DNA from: Prevotella sp. | Lineage (GTDB): Bacteria > Bacteroidota > Bacteroidia > Bacteroidales > Bacteroidaceae | DNA length: 13,726 nt | NCBI GenBank assembly: GCA_017428805.1 | Contig: JAFRQC010000163.1 | Location: 1 to 13,726, forward strand | Direction of reading: 5' to 3' | Part shown: piece by piece, positions 1 through 6,168 of the stretch | Layout: every line of letters begins with the position of its first letter | How positions within the stretch are numbered: the stretch's first letter is position 1 | Made by a program: the position numbers and the translations under genes | The notes under the pieces: generated by a model | Seen by the model: the letters and a program-made list of their open reading frames with translations, nothing else | Databases searched by the model: none | What the model was told of the DNA's origin: nothing

Positions 1-426
1 AGCACCCTGTGCATTGCGGGTGCCGTCGGTCTTACAACTCCAGGCGAAGTAGCCTTCGCGGATGCCGTCCTGATGCTGCATGTATTTCTTCGCCCATCGC
101 CACAGACGGTCGAAGATGTCCTTCTCACCGAACTGTACGGCGACCATCAGACCATACGACATGCCCTCAGTACGGGCATCGTGGTTTTTGACATCGGAGA
201 CGTAGCCCATGGAGTCGCCCACTTCAAAGTAGACCTTGTTGGGCCCACGGAACACATCGTTGAACACTTCCTTCAGTTTGGCGTCGACATCGGCTGGCTG
301 ATAGCCCATCTCGACAAAGAGGTTACGGTACTGGCCTGTCTCAAACGCACCCTTCTTCCAGGGGTTGAGGGCCATCACATTGGCTGACATCATCAGCAGT
401 AATGCTAAAATAGTTGATTTCATCAT
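1..426 (-). CDS. Glycoside hydrolase family 8 (Rex-like exo-oligoxylanase), N-terminal part
   Basis: The minus-strand frame opens with two adjacent ATGs (426-424 and 423-421) and stays open to the window edge, giving 142 residues; the rest lies outside. Residues 1-19 form a signal peptide (hydrophobic core ILALLLMM, likely cut after NVMA), so the enzyme is exported. The mature part carries GAFETGQYRNLF, VYFEVGDSMGY, ARTEGMSYG and GYFAWSC, which I recognise from GH8 reducing-end xylose-releasing exo-oligoxylanases. Glu87 in RTEGMSYG matches the family's general acid; the catalytic base would lie in the missing part. The likely role is trimming xylo-oligosaccharides in the periplasm. It is transcribed divergently from the uronate operon and has its own good promoter. 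The GH8 family call is strong; the exact substrate is inferred. Confidence 0.88.
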   Translation of the reverse strand, partial: MMKSTILALLLMMSANVMALNPWKKGAFETGQYRNLFVEMGYQPADVDAKLKEVFNDVFRGPNKVYFEVGDSMGYVSDVKNHDARTEGMSYGLMVAVQFGEKDIFDRLWRWAKKYMQHQDGIREGYFAWSCKTDGTRNAQGA

Positions 427-447
427 AAAATAAGTATAGTACGTCGG

Positions 448-479
448 CAAAGGTAGCAATTTCCAGCGTAACGACCAAA
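448..479 (-). promoter_or_regulatory. Bacteroidetes-type promoter of the GH8 gene
   Basis: Read on the minus strand, TTTG (479-476) is followed after exactly 20 bp by TACCTTTG (455-448). This matches the Bacteroidetes sigma-70 consensus TTTG-N19-21-TAnnTTTG. Transcription would start near 442, leaving a leader of about 15 nt before the ATG at 426. Confidence 0.75.
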
Positions 480-573
480 CTTTTTGCTGATATTTATCTT
501 TCGTTCTCTCTATTTTGCAAACGATAACGTAAAAAAATACAAGTAAATGTAAGGCGGTATGCCGATTTATTTG

Positions 574-581
574 TAACTTTG
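574..581 (+). promoter_or_regulatory. Probable -7 box for the uronate operon
   Basis: TAACTTTG fits the Bacteroidetes -7 element TAnnTTTG. No convincing TTTG is present 19-21 bp upstream, which would suit a promoter needing an activator. The start would be near 588, about 38 nt before the ATG at 626. The gap 427-625 holds no other gene that I can see. Confidence 0.55.
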
Positions 582-625
582 CAGCCACAGATTAACTCAG
601 AACAATTAAAATAGCAAGAAAATAA

Positions 626-1999
626 ATGGAACAAGTATTCAGTTACATTATCAGTCTGGGTGCCTCGGTGATGATGCCCATTCTGTTTACCATCATCGGC
701 TTGTGCATCGGCATGAAGTTCGGCAAGGCGCTCAAGAGTGGTCTCTATGTAGGCGTCGGATTTGTCGGTCTGGGCATCGTGACGGCCCTGCTGACGAACA
801 ATTTCGGCAATCCGCTGAGTGAGATCTCTCGCCTTTACGACCTGCAGCTCGGAGTGTTCGACATGGGTTGGCCCGCCGCTGCGGCTGTGGCCTATAACAC
901 GGCCGTCGGAGCACTGATCATCCCCATCTGTCTGGGTGTGAACTTCCTGCTTTTAATTACAAAATGTACGCGTACGGTAAACATCGACCTTTGGAACTAC
1001 TGGCACTTCGCCTTTATCGGGGCGGTGGCCTATTTCGTGATGGATCAGAGTCTGGTATGGGGCTACTTCGCTGCCATCGTCTGCTATATTATCACGCTGG
1101 TAATGGCCGATCTGACGGCTGATAAGTTCCAAGGGTATTACGACGACATGGAGGGCATCTCCATCCCGCAGCCGTTCTGTCAGAGCTTCACGGCCTTTGC
1201 CATCGGCATCAACTGGCTGCTCGACAGGATCCCCGGCTTCTCAAAGCTCGACATCGATGCTGAGGGACTGAAACGGAAGTTCGGTGTGCTGGGTGAGCCG
1301 ATCGTATTGGGTGTCATCGTGGGTGCCCTGATCGGTGCTGTGGCACAGTTGGATATCAAGAAAGTACTCTTCCTCGGTGTGACGATGGGTGCCGTGATGG
1401 AGCTGATTCCGCGTATCACGAAACTCTTCATCGACGGTCTGAAGCCGATTGCGGAGAAGACGCAGGAGGTGGTTCAGAAGAAGTGGGCTGGTAAGAAAGT
1501 GTATATCGGTATGTCGCCCGCACTGGTAATCGGACATCCCACCACACTCGTGGCTTCGCTGATCCTGATTCCCCTGGCCCTGCTGTTGGCTGTCGCCCTG
1601 CCGGGTAATGAGTTCCTCCCGTTGGCATCGCTCGCCGGTATGTTCTATGTGTTTGTGATGGTGCTGCCCTATACGAAGGGTAATGTGGTGAAGACACTGA
1701 TAGTCGGTATCTTCGCCGTCGGTATCGGCCTGTGGTTCGTCACCGATATGGCACCGGCATTCACCCAGGCAGCCCAGACGGTATATGCCCAGACACAGGA
1801 TCCTGCCGCTAAGATCCCTGAGGGATTTCAGGCCGGTGCGCTCGACTTCGCCTCGTCACTCTTCGGCTGGGTAATCTATAAATTCGTGGCTTATTTGAAA
1901 TGGATTGGTGCCGGGGTGCTGACACTCATCACCATCGGTATGGTCTTTTGGAATCGCCAGCGCATCGTTTCCGAAGAAACCAATGCGCAGAAGAATTAA
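626..1999 (+). CDS. PTS galactitol-type permease, GatC-like IIC component without visible IIA/IIB
   Basis: The product is 457 residues, close to the usual GatC length of about 450, and is strongly hydrophobic throughout with many membrane segments. The N-terminus (ASVMMPILFTIIGLCIGMKFGKAL), followed by VGVGFVGLGIVTALL and GVFDMGWPAAAAVAYNT, is typical of the PTS galactitol IIC family. In enterobacteria IIC is the membrane channel of a phosphorylating system, but no IIA, IIB, HPr or EI gene is in this window. It may therefore act as a secondary carrier for a uronate or its derivative; that is inference from its place before kduI and a hexuronate-type MFS gene. Its TAA stop lies inside the left terminal repeat of the following GxxExxY unit. 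The family is certain; substrate and energy coupling are not. Confidence 0.85.
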   Translation: MEQVFSYIISLGASVMMPILFTIIGLCIGMKFGKALKSGLYVGVGFVGLGIVTALLTNNFGNPLSEISRLYDLQLGVFDMGWPAAAAVAYNTAVGALIIPICLGVNFLLLITKCTRTVNIDLWNYWHFAFIGAVAYFVMDQSLVWGYFAAIVCYIITLVMADLTADKFQGYYDDMEGISIPQPFCQSFTAFAIGINWLLDRIPGFSKLDIDAEGLKRKFGVLGEPIVLGVIVGALIGAVAQLDIKKVLFLGVTMGAVMELIPRITKLFIDGLKPIAEKTQEVVQKKWAGKKVYIGMSPALVIGHPTTLVASLILIPLALLLAVALPGNEFLPLASLAGMFYVFVMVLPYTKGNVVKTLIVGIFAVGIGLWFVTDMAPAFTQAAQTVYAQTQDPAAKIPEGFQAGALDFASSLFGWVIYKFVAYLKWIGAGVLTLITIGMVFWNRQRIVSEETNAQKN

Positions 2000-2026
2000 G
2001 AAACGAATGTGAATAATATGAATAAT
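1996..2026 (+). repeat. Left terminal inverted repeat of the GxxExxY unit
   Basis: This 31-bp arm begins TTAAGAAACGAATGTG and continues with GAATAATATGAATAAT. It contains two 9-mer modules (GTGAATAAT and ATGAATAAT). It supplies the stop codon of the upstream permease gene (TAA at 1997-1999). It matches 2515-2545 in reverse complement without a mismatch. Confidence 0.9.
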
Positions 2027-2061
2027 TTAAATCACGAATAACTATAATAGAAAATAGATAT

Positions 2062-2493
2062 ATGACAAAGCAAGAGTATATGGATATGTATGATGTGGTT
2101 GGAGCTGCCATGGAGGTATATAATACTTTAGGGCGTGGTATGGCCGAACCCATCTATCAGGAAGCTCTTGCTGTGGAGATGGACAAACGTGGGATGAAAG
2201 CGGAACGTGAGAAAGAACTGCGACTGCGGTATAAGGATGTTTTGCTTGAAAAAACATATTATGCTGATTTCTATTATAAAGGTATTATTATAGAATTAAA
2301 GTCTGTTGAAGAAATTGTTTCCGACCATAGAGCCCAGCTATTTAACTATATGCGCATTACGAAACATCATAGAGGAATACTCTTCAATTTTGGCGAAATC
2401 GGTCTGCATTCAGAGCGTTATCTTTATTTGCCAGAGCCTGATGATTTTATCCTCCTAAACCAAGATAATTACAAATCCTACATCGAAAAATAA
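2062..2493 (+). CDS. GxxExxY family protein, PD-(D/E)XK nuclease-like
   Basis: The product is 143 residues. The family signature is present as G26-M-A-E29-P-I-Y32, after the usual VVGAAMEVYNTLGRG helix. Further on, D69 in YADFYY and E78-L-K80 in IIIELKS give the D...ExK arrangement of PD-(D/E)XK nucleases, so the presumed active site looks intact. The true function of the family is not established; nuclease activity is inferred from the fold. There is no signal peptide, so it should be cytoplasmic. The gene is AT-rich compared with its neighbours and is enclosed by 31-bp inverted repeats, so it looks like an insertion in the uronate operon, not a working part of it. No clear promoter of its own is seen; it may be read from the operon. 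Confidence 0.85.
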   Translation: MTKQEYMDMYDVVGAAMEVYNTLGRGMAEPIYQEALAVEMDKRGMKAEREKELRLRYKDVLLEKTYYADFYYKGIIIELKSVEEIVSDHRAQLFNYMRITKHHRGILFNFGEIGLHSERYLYLPEPDDFILLNQDNYKSYIEK

Positions 2494-2514
2494 TTATTCA
2501 TATTTGTGGATAAG

Positions 2515-2545
2515 ATTATTCATATTATTCACATTCGTTTCTTAA
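2515..2545 (-). repeat. Right terminal inverted repeat of the GxxExxY unit
   Basis: Exact reverse complement of 1996-2026 over 31 bp. It begins 22 bp after the GxxExxY stop and ends 34 bp before the kduI ATG. The 24 bp just inside it (2491-2514) also align without gaps to the matching stretch inside the right arm of the short copy at 3639-3662. Confidence 0.9.
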
Positions 2546-2579
2546 ATAAATATGGCATATTAATTTAAAAATAGTATAT

Positions 2580-3587
2580 ATGAACAAAAAGACATTTCTG
2601 ATGATTATGGGGGCGATGGCCCTCTCGCTTTCTGGAGCGAAGGCACAGGAAGCAGACAGGTTCGTTGGGGCACAGCACGTGAAGTTCCAGACGGCCTGCC
2701 ATCCTGAAGACGTGAAGCACTACGACACGAAGCTGCTCCGTGAGCGCTTTGTCATGGAGAAGGTAATGGCACCGGACTCCATCCTGCTCACTTACTCCCA
2801 TTACGACCGGTTCATCTTCGGCGGTGCGATGCCCGTGAACACCACGCTGACACTGGAGAACTTCTGGGAACTGGGACTGGATGTAGACAACACCATCAAG
2901 GAGAAGTATTTCTTGTACAACCGCGAGATCGGTATCGTGAACTGTGGCTTAGGCGACGGTGTGGTCATCGTCGACGGTAAAGAGTACGCCCTCTCACCGA
3001 AAGAGGCTCTCTATATAGGTCGCGGTCATATCGGCAAAGACCAGGATGTGAATAAGGAGGTGCTGTTCCGTTCGAAGGATCCGAAGAATCCTGCTAAGTT
3101 CTACCTGAACTCGGCAACGGCTCATCAGCACTACAAGACGCAGTGGATCACCCTCGACGGACGTAAGGGTTCGTTGAAGGCTGCTGTCTGGGGACCTGTG
3201 GGAACCGTCGAGGAAGCCAACAACCGCACCGTCTATAAGCTCATCGTGAATGATGTGCTGGAGGAGGGCCCCTGTCAGCTGCAGCTTGGTCTGACACAAC
3301 TCAATCCCGGTGCTGTGTGGAACACGATGCCGCCTCACACCCATGGCCGTCGCATCGAGGCTTACTATTACTTCAACCTGCCTGATGGCCAGACCATCTC
3401 CCATGTGATGGGTCAGCCGCAGGAGAGCCGTAACGTATGGCTGCACAATGAACAGGCCATCATGTCGCCCGAGTGGTCGATGCATGCTGCTGCAGGCACC
3501 TACTACTATACCTTCATCTGGGGTATGGCAGGTGAGAACCTCTACTATAATGATAAGGACAACATCCCCGTCATCGACATTAAATGA
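2580..3587 (+). CDS. kduI: 5-dehydro-4-deoxy-D-glucuronate isomerase with an N-terminal signal peptide
   Basis: KduI converts 5-keto-4-deoxyuronate, from unsaturated uronates released by pectin or other polyuronide lyases, to 3-deoxy-D-glycero-2,5-hexodiulosonate. The 335-residue product matches the family along its length: [66 protein letters not shown] and FIWGMAGEN. The four metal ligands known from E. coli KduI (two His, Glu, His) correspond to H253, H255, E260 and H302 with identical spacing. The E. coli protein is 278 residues. The extra length here includes a signal-peptide-like start ([23 protein letters not shown]) and short insertions near 94-107 and 150-160. The protein is therefore probably periplasmic, unlike the classical cytoplasmic enzyme. 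It lies between a GatC-like permease and a hexuronate-type transporter. The partner dehydrogenase kduD is not in the window. Confidence 0.93.
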   Translation: MNKKTFLMIMGAMALSLSGAKAQEADRFVGAQHVKFQTACHPEDVKHYDTKLLRERFVMEKVMAPDSILLTYSHYDRFIFGGAMPVNTTLTLENFWELGLDVDNTIKEKYFLYNREIGIVNCGLGDGVVIVDGKEYALSPKEALYIGRGHIGKDQDVNKEVLFRSKDPKNPAKFYLNSATAHQHYKTQWITLDGRKGSLKAAVWGPVGTVEEANNRTVYKLIVNDVLEEGPCQLQLGLTQLNPGAVWNTMPPHTHGRRIEAYYYFNLPDGQTISHVMGQPQESRNVWLHNEQAIMSPEWSMHAAAGTYYYTFIWGMAGENLYYNDKDNIPVIDIK

Positions 3588-3590
3588 TTA

Positions 3591-3690
3591 TTAAGAAACG
3601 AATATGAATAATGTGAATAATAATCCCACGAATAAAAATAATTATTTGAATTAGTGAACAAAATTATTCATATTATTCACATTCGTTTCA
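3591..3690 (+). repeat. Short gene-less relative of the GxxExxY unit (MITE-like)
   Basis: The left part (3591-3644) resembles the left end of the 1996-2545 unit, including the internal CACGAATAA. The right part (3639-3689) aligns without gaps to the right end of that unit from 2491 to 2541. The arms 3595-3621 and 3663-3689 form a 27-bp inverted repeat with two mismatches around a 41-nt centre. It looks like the two ends of the larger unit joined after loss of the gene. It begins 3 nt after the kduI stop and lies in the kduI-MFS gap, so its transcript would fold into a strong hairpin within the operon mRNA. Confidence 0.75.
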
Positions 3691-3719
3691 ATAAAAACTA
3701 TTAGTTAAAATTAAGTTCT

Positions 3720-5168
3720 ATGGCTCCTGTACAAACAACCAAGATGTCCAACTTCCGCTGGGTCATCTGTGCGCTGCTTTTCCTGGCAACCACGATTAAC
3801 TATATGGACCGTCAGGTCTTGTCATTAACCTGGAAGGACTTTATCGCCCCCGAGTTCCACTGGACCGACGGTGACTACGGTACAATCACCGGTATGTTCT
3901 CCCTGTTCTATGCCATCGCCAACCTTTTCGCTGGTAAGTTCATCGACTGGATGGGCACCAAGAAAGGTTATCTCATCGCTATCTTCGTATGGTCGTTGGG
4001 TGCTGTGCTCCATGCTGGCTGTGGCTGGGTGGCTATGACCGTCGAGGGCTACGACTCTGTGGCTCAGCTGGGTCAGCTGACGGGTGATGCTGCTGTGGCT
4101 ATTGCTACCATCTCCGTATGGCTCTTCCTGAGCTGTCGTCTGATCCTGGCTGTCGGTGAGGCTGGTAACTTCCCCGCTGCCATCAAGGCTACTGCCGAGT
4201 ATTTCCCGAAGAAAGACCGTGCTTTCTCTACCTCTATCTTTAATAGTGGTGCATCTGTAGGTGCACTTGCAGCTCCCGCCACCATCCCTCTGTTGGCTCG
4301 TGCCTGGGGTTGGGAGATGGCGTTCATCATCATCGGTTGTCTGGGATTCATCTGGATGGGTCTATGGATGTGGCTCTATGAGAAGCCCCGTCATAACAAG
4401 CGCGTCAATCAGGCTGAGTTGAACTATATCGAGCAGGATAGCGACCTGGCAGAGGTTCAGGATCGTGAGGCCGTGAAGGAAGAGAAGACCATTCCGTTCA
4501 TGAAGTGCTTCACCTACAAGCAGACTTGGTCGTTCCTCGTGGGTAAGTTCATGACCGATGGTGTGTGGTGGTTCTTCCTGTTCTGGGCTCCTGCCTACTT
4601 CTCAGACCAGTATGGCTATACCTCAGACTCTACGATGGGTATCCTGCTCATCTTCACGCTCTATGCCATCGTGACCATCCTCTCTATCGGTGGTGGTTAT
4701 CTGCCCACGTATTTCGTTGACAAGAAGGGCATGAATCCTTACTTAGGTCGTATGCGTGCCATGTTGATCTTTGCATGTTTCCCCGTATTAGGACTGTTTG
4801 CCCAGCCGCTCGGTGCCTATAGCGCTTGGTGGCCCGCTATCCTGATTGGTCTGCTGGGCGCAGGACATCAGGCTTGGTCTGCCAACCTCTTCTCAACGAT
4901 CGGTGACATGTTCCCGAAGTCAACCATCGGTACGATCGTTGGTCTTGGAACGATGGCTGGTGGTATTGGTTCGATGTCGATCAACCTCGGCTCTGGTAAG
5001 TTCTTCGACTGGGCTGCCGCTCAGGGTGCCAACTTTACCTTCTTCGGTTTCGAAGGCAAACCTGCCGCCTACATGGTGGTGTTCTGCATCTGCGCCGTAG
5101 CTTATCTCATCGGCTGGTGCATCATGAAGGCCCTTGTGCCGAAGTACAAGCCGATTGTCGTAGAGTAA
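3720..5168 (+). CDS. MFS transporter, anion:cation symporter family, hexuronate (ExuT-like)
   Basis: The product is 482 residues with about 12 membrane segments. The start region (RWVICALLFLATTINYMDRQVLSL) and EAGNFPAAIKATAEYFPKKDRA are signatures of the ACS branch of the MFS, which includes hexuronate carriers such as ExuT. A hydrophilic stretch around residues 228-260 is the usual central cytoplasmic loop. There is an extra segment near residues 103-130 (VEGYDSVAQLGQLTGDAA) between early membrane segments. Its position after kduI suggests that it imports the isomerised or free uronate into the cytoplasm; the substrate is inferred. No separate promoter is seen, and it is probably co-transcribed with the genes from 626 on. 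Transcription likely ends at the palindrome from 5169. Confidence 0.88.
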   Translation: MAPVQTTKMSNFRWVICALLFLATTINYMDRQVLSLTWKDFIAPEFHWTDGDYGTITGMFSLFYAIANLFAGKFIDWMGTKKGYLIAIFVWSLGAVLHAGCGWVAMTVEGYDSVAQLGQLTGDAAVAIATISVWLFLSCRLILAVGEAGNFPAAIKATAEYFPKKDRAFSTSIFNSGASVGALAAPATIPLLARAWGWEMAFIIIGCLGFIWMGLWMWLYEKPRHNKRVNQAELNYIEQDSDLAEVQDREAVKEEKTIPFMKCFTYKQTWSFLVGKFMTDGVWWFFLFWAPAYFSDQYGYTSDSTMGILLIFTLYAIVTILSIGGGYLPTYFVDKKGMNPYLGRMRAMLIFACFPVLGLFAQPLGAYSAWWPAILIGLLGAGHQAWSANLFSTIGDMFPKSTIGTIVGLGTMAGGIGSMSINLGSGKFFDWAAAQGANFTFFGFEGKPAAYMVVFCICAVAYLIGWCIMKALVPKYKPIVVE

Positions 5169-5270
5169 TTTTTCCCCTCCTGAGTAGGAGGGGTTAGGGG
5201 TGGTCTGATCAGCCTATGTATATGCCTTTGATCAGACCCCCTCTGTCTCCCCCTACTCAGGGGGAGAATT
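5169..5270. terminator. Long imperfect palindrome between convergent genes, likely two-way terminator; copy 1 of a repeat family
   Basis: The left arm (5169-5211, with CCCCTCCTGAGTAGGAGGGG) and the right arm (5229-5270, with CCCCCTACTCAGGGGGAG) are reverse complements with a few mismatches. The 10 bp next to the loop (GGTCTGATCA / TGATCAGACC) pair perfectly, and the loop is about 17 nt. It fills the gap between the MFS stop (5168) and the nitroreductase stop (5273), where a two-way terminator is expected. The left arm recurs at 11533-11577 with 44 of 45 bases identical, so this is also a dispersed repeat. Confidence 0.75.
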
Positions 5271-5272
5271 GG

Positions 5273-6037
5273 TTACATATGACCCATCAAAATCGTATGC
5301 GGTAGGAAACCTTGGCGGACGAGGGTGGCGATGAGGGTTTTCGACATGGCTTCGTTGTCCTTACGGGTATAGCGGATGTCGGTAAAGACCTGAGCCAGCG
5401 TTTCTTTGTGGTTGATGCGTACAAAGTGGCGGTTCTCTTCGAGTTCTTCTTTATATTTATAATAGGTGTCGATGTCCTTGCCCAGATAGTCGTGGTAGGT
5501 CTCCTGATGCACGAAGCTCTCCAGTGGCAGACGGTCGGAGAGGGGAGGCTGCTCATCAGGCCAGCCCACAGTGAGGGTGGCAACGGGCATCGTGAGCTTC
5601 GGCAACTGTAAGATGTCGATGATCTGTTGAGGCTGGTAGACGGTGGTGCCGAGGTAGCAGTAGCCGAGTCCTTCCTCATCCATGAGGTTACAGAGTGTCT
5701 GGGTATAGAGCAGAGCATCGGTGGCGGCGTTGATAAACGACAAGAAGTTGTCGTATCCGGGTTCGGCGTTCCGACATTTGGCCCAGAAACTGGTGCGGTT
5801 GAAGTCGGCACAGATGGTCAGCACAACGGGAGCCTCCTTCACCATCGGTTGATTGAAATGGGCAGGCGCCAACTTCTCCTTCATCTCTTTGCTGCGGGAG
5901 ACGATGACACTGTAGAGCTGCAGGTTGCCCATGGTCTGGGTACGGGCTGCCTCTGTCATCAGACGGTTGAGCAGTTCCTCACTCACATCCTGGTCGGTGT
6001 ACTTGCGGATGGTTCTTCTTGTCAGTAATGTCTTCAT
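5273..6037 (-). CDS. Nitroreductase-family FMN oxidoreductase (NfsA/Frp-like)
   Basis: The product is 254 residues when started at the ATG at 6037-6035 (MKTLLTRRTIRKYTD). An upstream in-frame ATG at 6079 would overlap the promoter box at 6057-6064, so I reject it. The opening RRTIRKY is the FMN-phosphate binding motif of nitroreductases. ARTQTMGNLQLYSVIV, the DALLYTQTLCNLMDEEGLGYCYLG helix region and VATLTVGWPDE continue the family pattern. The length fits the NADPH-dependent flavin/nitro reductase branch. Such enzymes reduce nitro compounds, quinones or free flavins with NAD(P)H in the cytoplasm; the natural substrate cannot be told from the sequence. It is divergent from the gene at 6169 and convergent with the MFS gene. 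Confidence 0.88.
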   Translation of the reverse strand: MKTLLTRRTIRKYTDQDVSEELLNRLMTEAARTQTMGNLQLYSVIVSRSKEMKEKLAPAHFNQPMVKEAPVVLTICADFNRTSFWAKCRNAEPGYDNFLSFINAATDALLYTQTLCNLMDEEGLGYCYLGTTVYQPQQIIDILQLPKLTMPVATLTVGWPDEQPPLSDRLPLESFVHQETYHDYLGKDIDTYYKYKEELEENRHFVRINHKETLAQVFTDIRYTRKDNEAMSKTLIATLVRQGFLPHTILMGHM

Positions 6038-6056
6038 ATTTATACAAATTATGGCA

Positions 6057-6064
6057 CAAAGGTA
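6057..6064 (-). promoter_or_regulatory. -7 box of the nitroreductase promoter
   Basis: Read on the minus strand this is TACCTTTG, a match to TAnnTTTG. The upstream half is weak: no TTTG at 19-21 bp, only one at 12 bp. The start would be near 6051, about 14 nt before the chosen ATG. Confidence 0.6.
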
Positions 6065-6066
6065 CT

Positions 6067-6123
6067 GAAAGTTTTCCAAAACGGAACACTTTTCTTCAAA
6101 AAATCAGGGAAAGTTTCCCAAAA
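6067..6123. promoter_or_regulatory. Paired 15-bp direct repeats between divergent promoters (candidate operator)
   Basis: GAAAGTTTTCCAAAA (6067-6081) and GAAAGTTTCCCAAAA (6109-6123) differ at one base and start 42 bp apart, about four helical turns. The second copy overlaps the palindrome GGGAAAGTTTCCC (6107-6119). One copy lies beside the -7 box of the nitroreductase promoter; the other covers the -33 region of the plus-strand promoter. A regulator binding both could control both genes; this is inference. Confidence 0.45.
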
Positions 6124-6146
6124 TAGAAAAGATATGTGTACCTTTG
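6114..6146 (+). promoter_or_regulatory. Promoter of the RNR-domain/folB run
   Basis: TACCTTTG (6139-6146) matches the Bacteroidetes -7 element, with TTTC 21 bp upstream as a weak -33 element. The start near 6153 lies after the first in-frame ATG at 6136, so translation should begin at the ATG at 6169. Confidence 0.6.
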
Positions 6147-6168
6147 CACCCAGAATATTGAGCTTGAT

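Larger units (their letters stand above)
1996..2545 (+). mobile_element. GxxExxY gene cassette bounded by perfect 31-bp inverted repeats
   Basis: The left end (1996-2026, starting TTAAGAAACGAATGTG) and the right end (2515-2545, ending CACATTCGTTTCTTAA) are exact reverse complements over 31 bp. They enclose one gene, the GxxExxY protein, and little else. The enclosed DNA is clearly more AT-rich than the flanking genes. It sits between gatC-like and kduI, which elsewhere would be expected to be neighbours. A shorter relative made of just the two ends occurs at 3591-3690. No clear target-site duplication is visible (left flank AAGAA, right flank ATAAA), and no transposase is encoded. Calling it mobile is inference from the terminal repeats, the second copy and the composition. 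Confidence 0.6.

Noticed and set aside
73..387. 104-residue plus-strand reading frame
   Set aside because: Antisense to the GH8 gene, which has a signal peptide, a promoter and family motifs in the other strand.
1996..2545. Standard insertion sequence
   Set aside because: There is no transposase frame and no clear target-site duplication; the only gene is the GxxExxY protein, so it is listed as a candidate unit of another kind.
2994..3485. 163-residue minus-strand reading frame
   Set aside because: Antisense to kduI, whose conserved residues account for this DNA fully.
6136..6168. Upstream ATG for the RNR-domain protein
   Set aside because: The -7 box TACCTTTG lies inside this stretch, so the transcript would start after that ATG.
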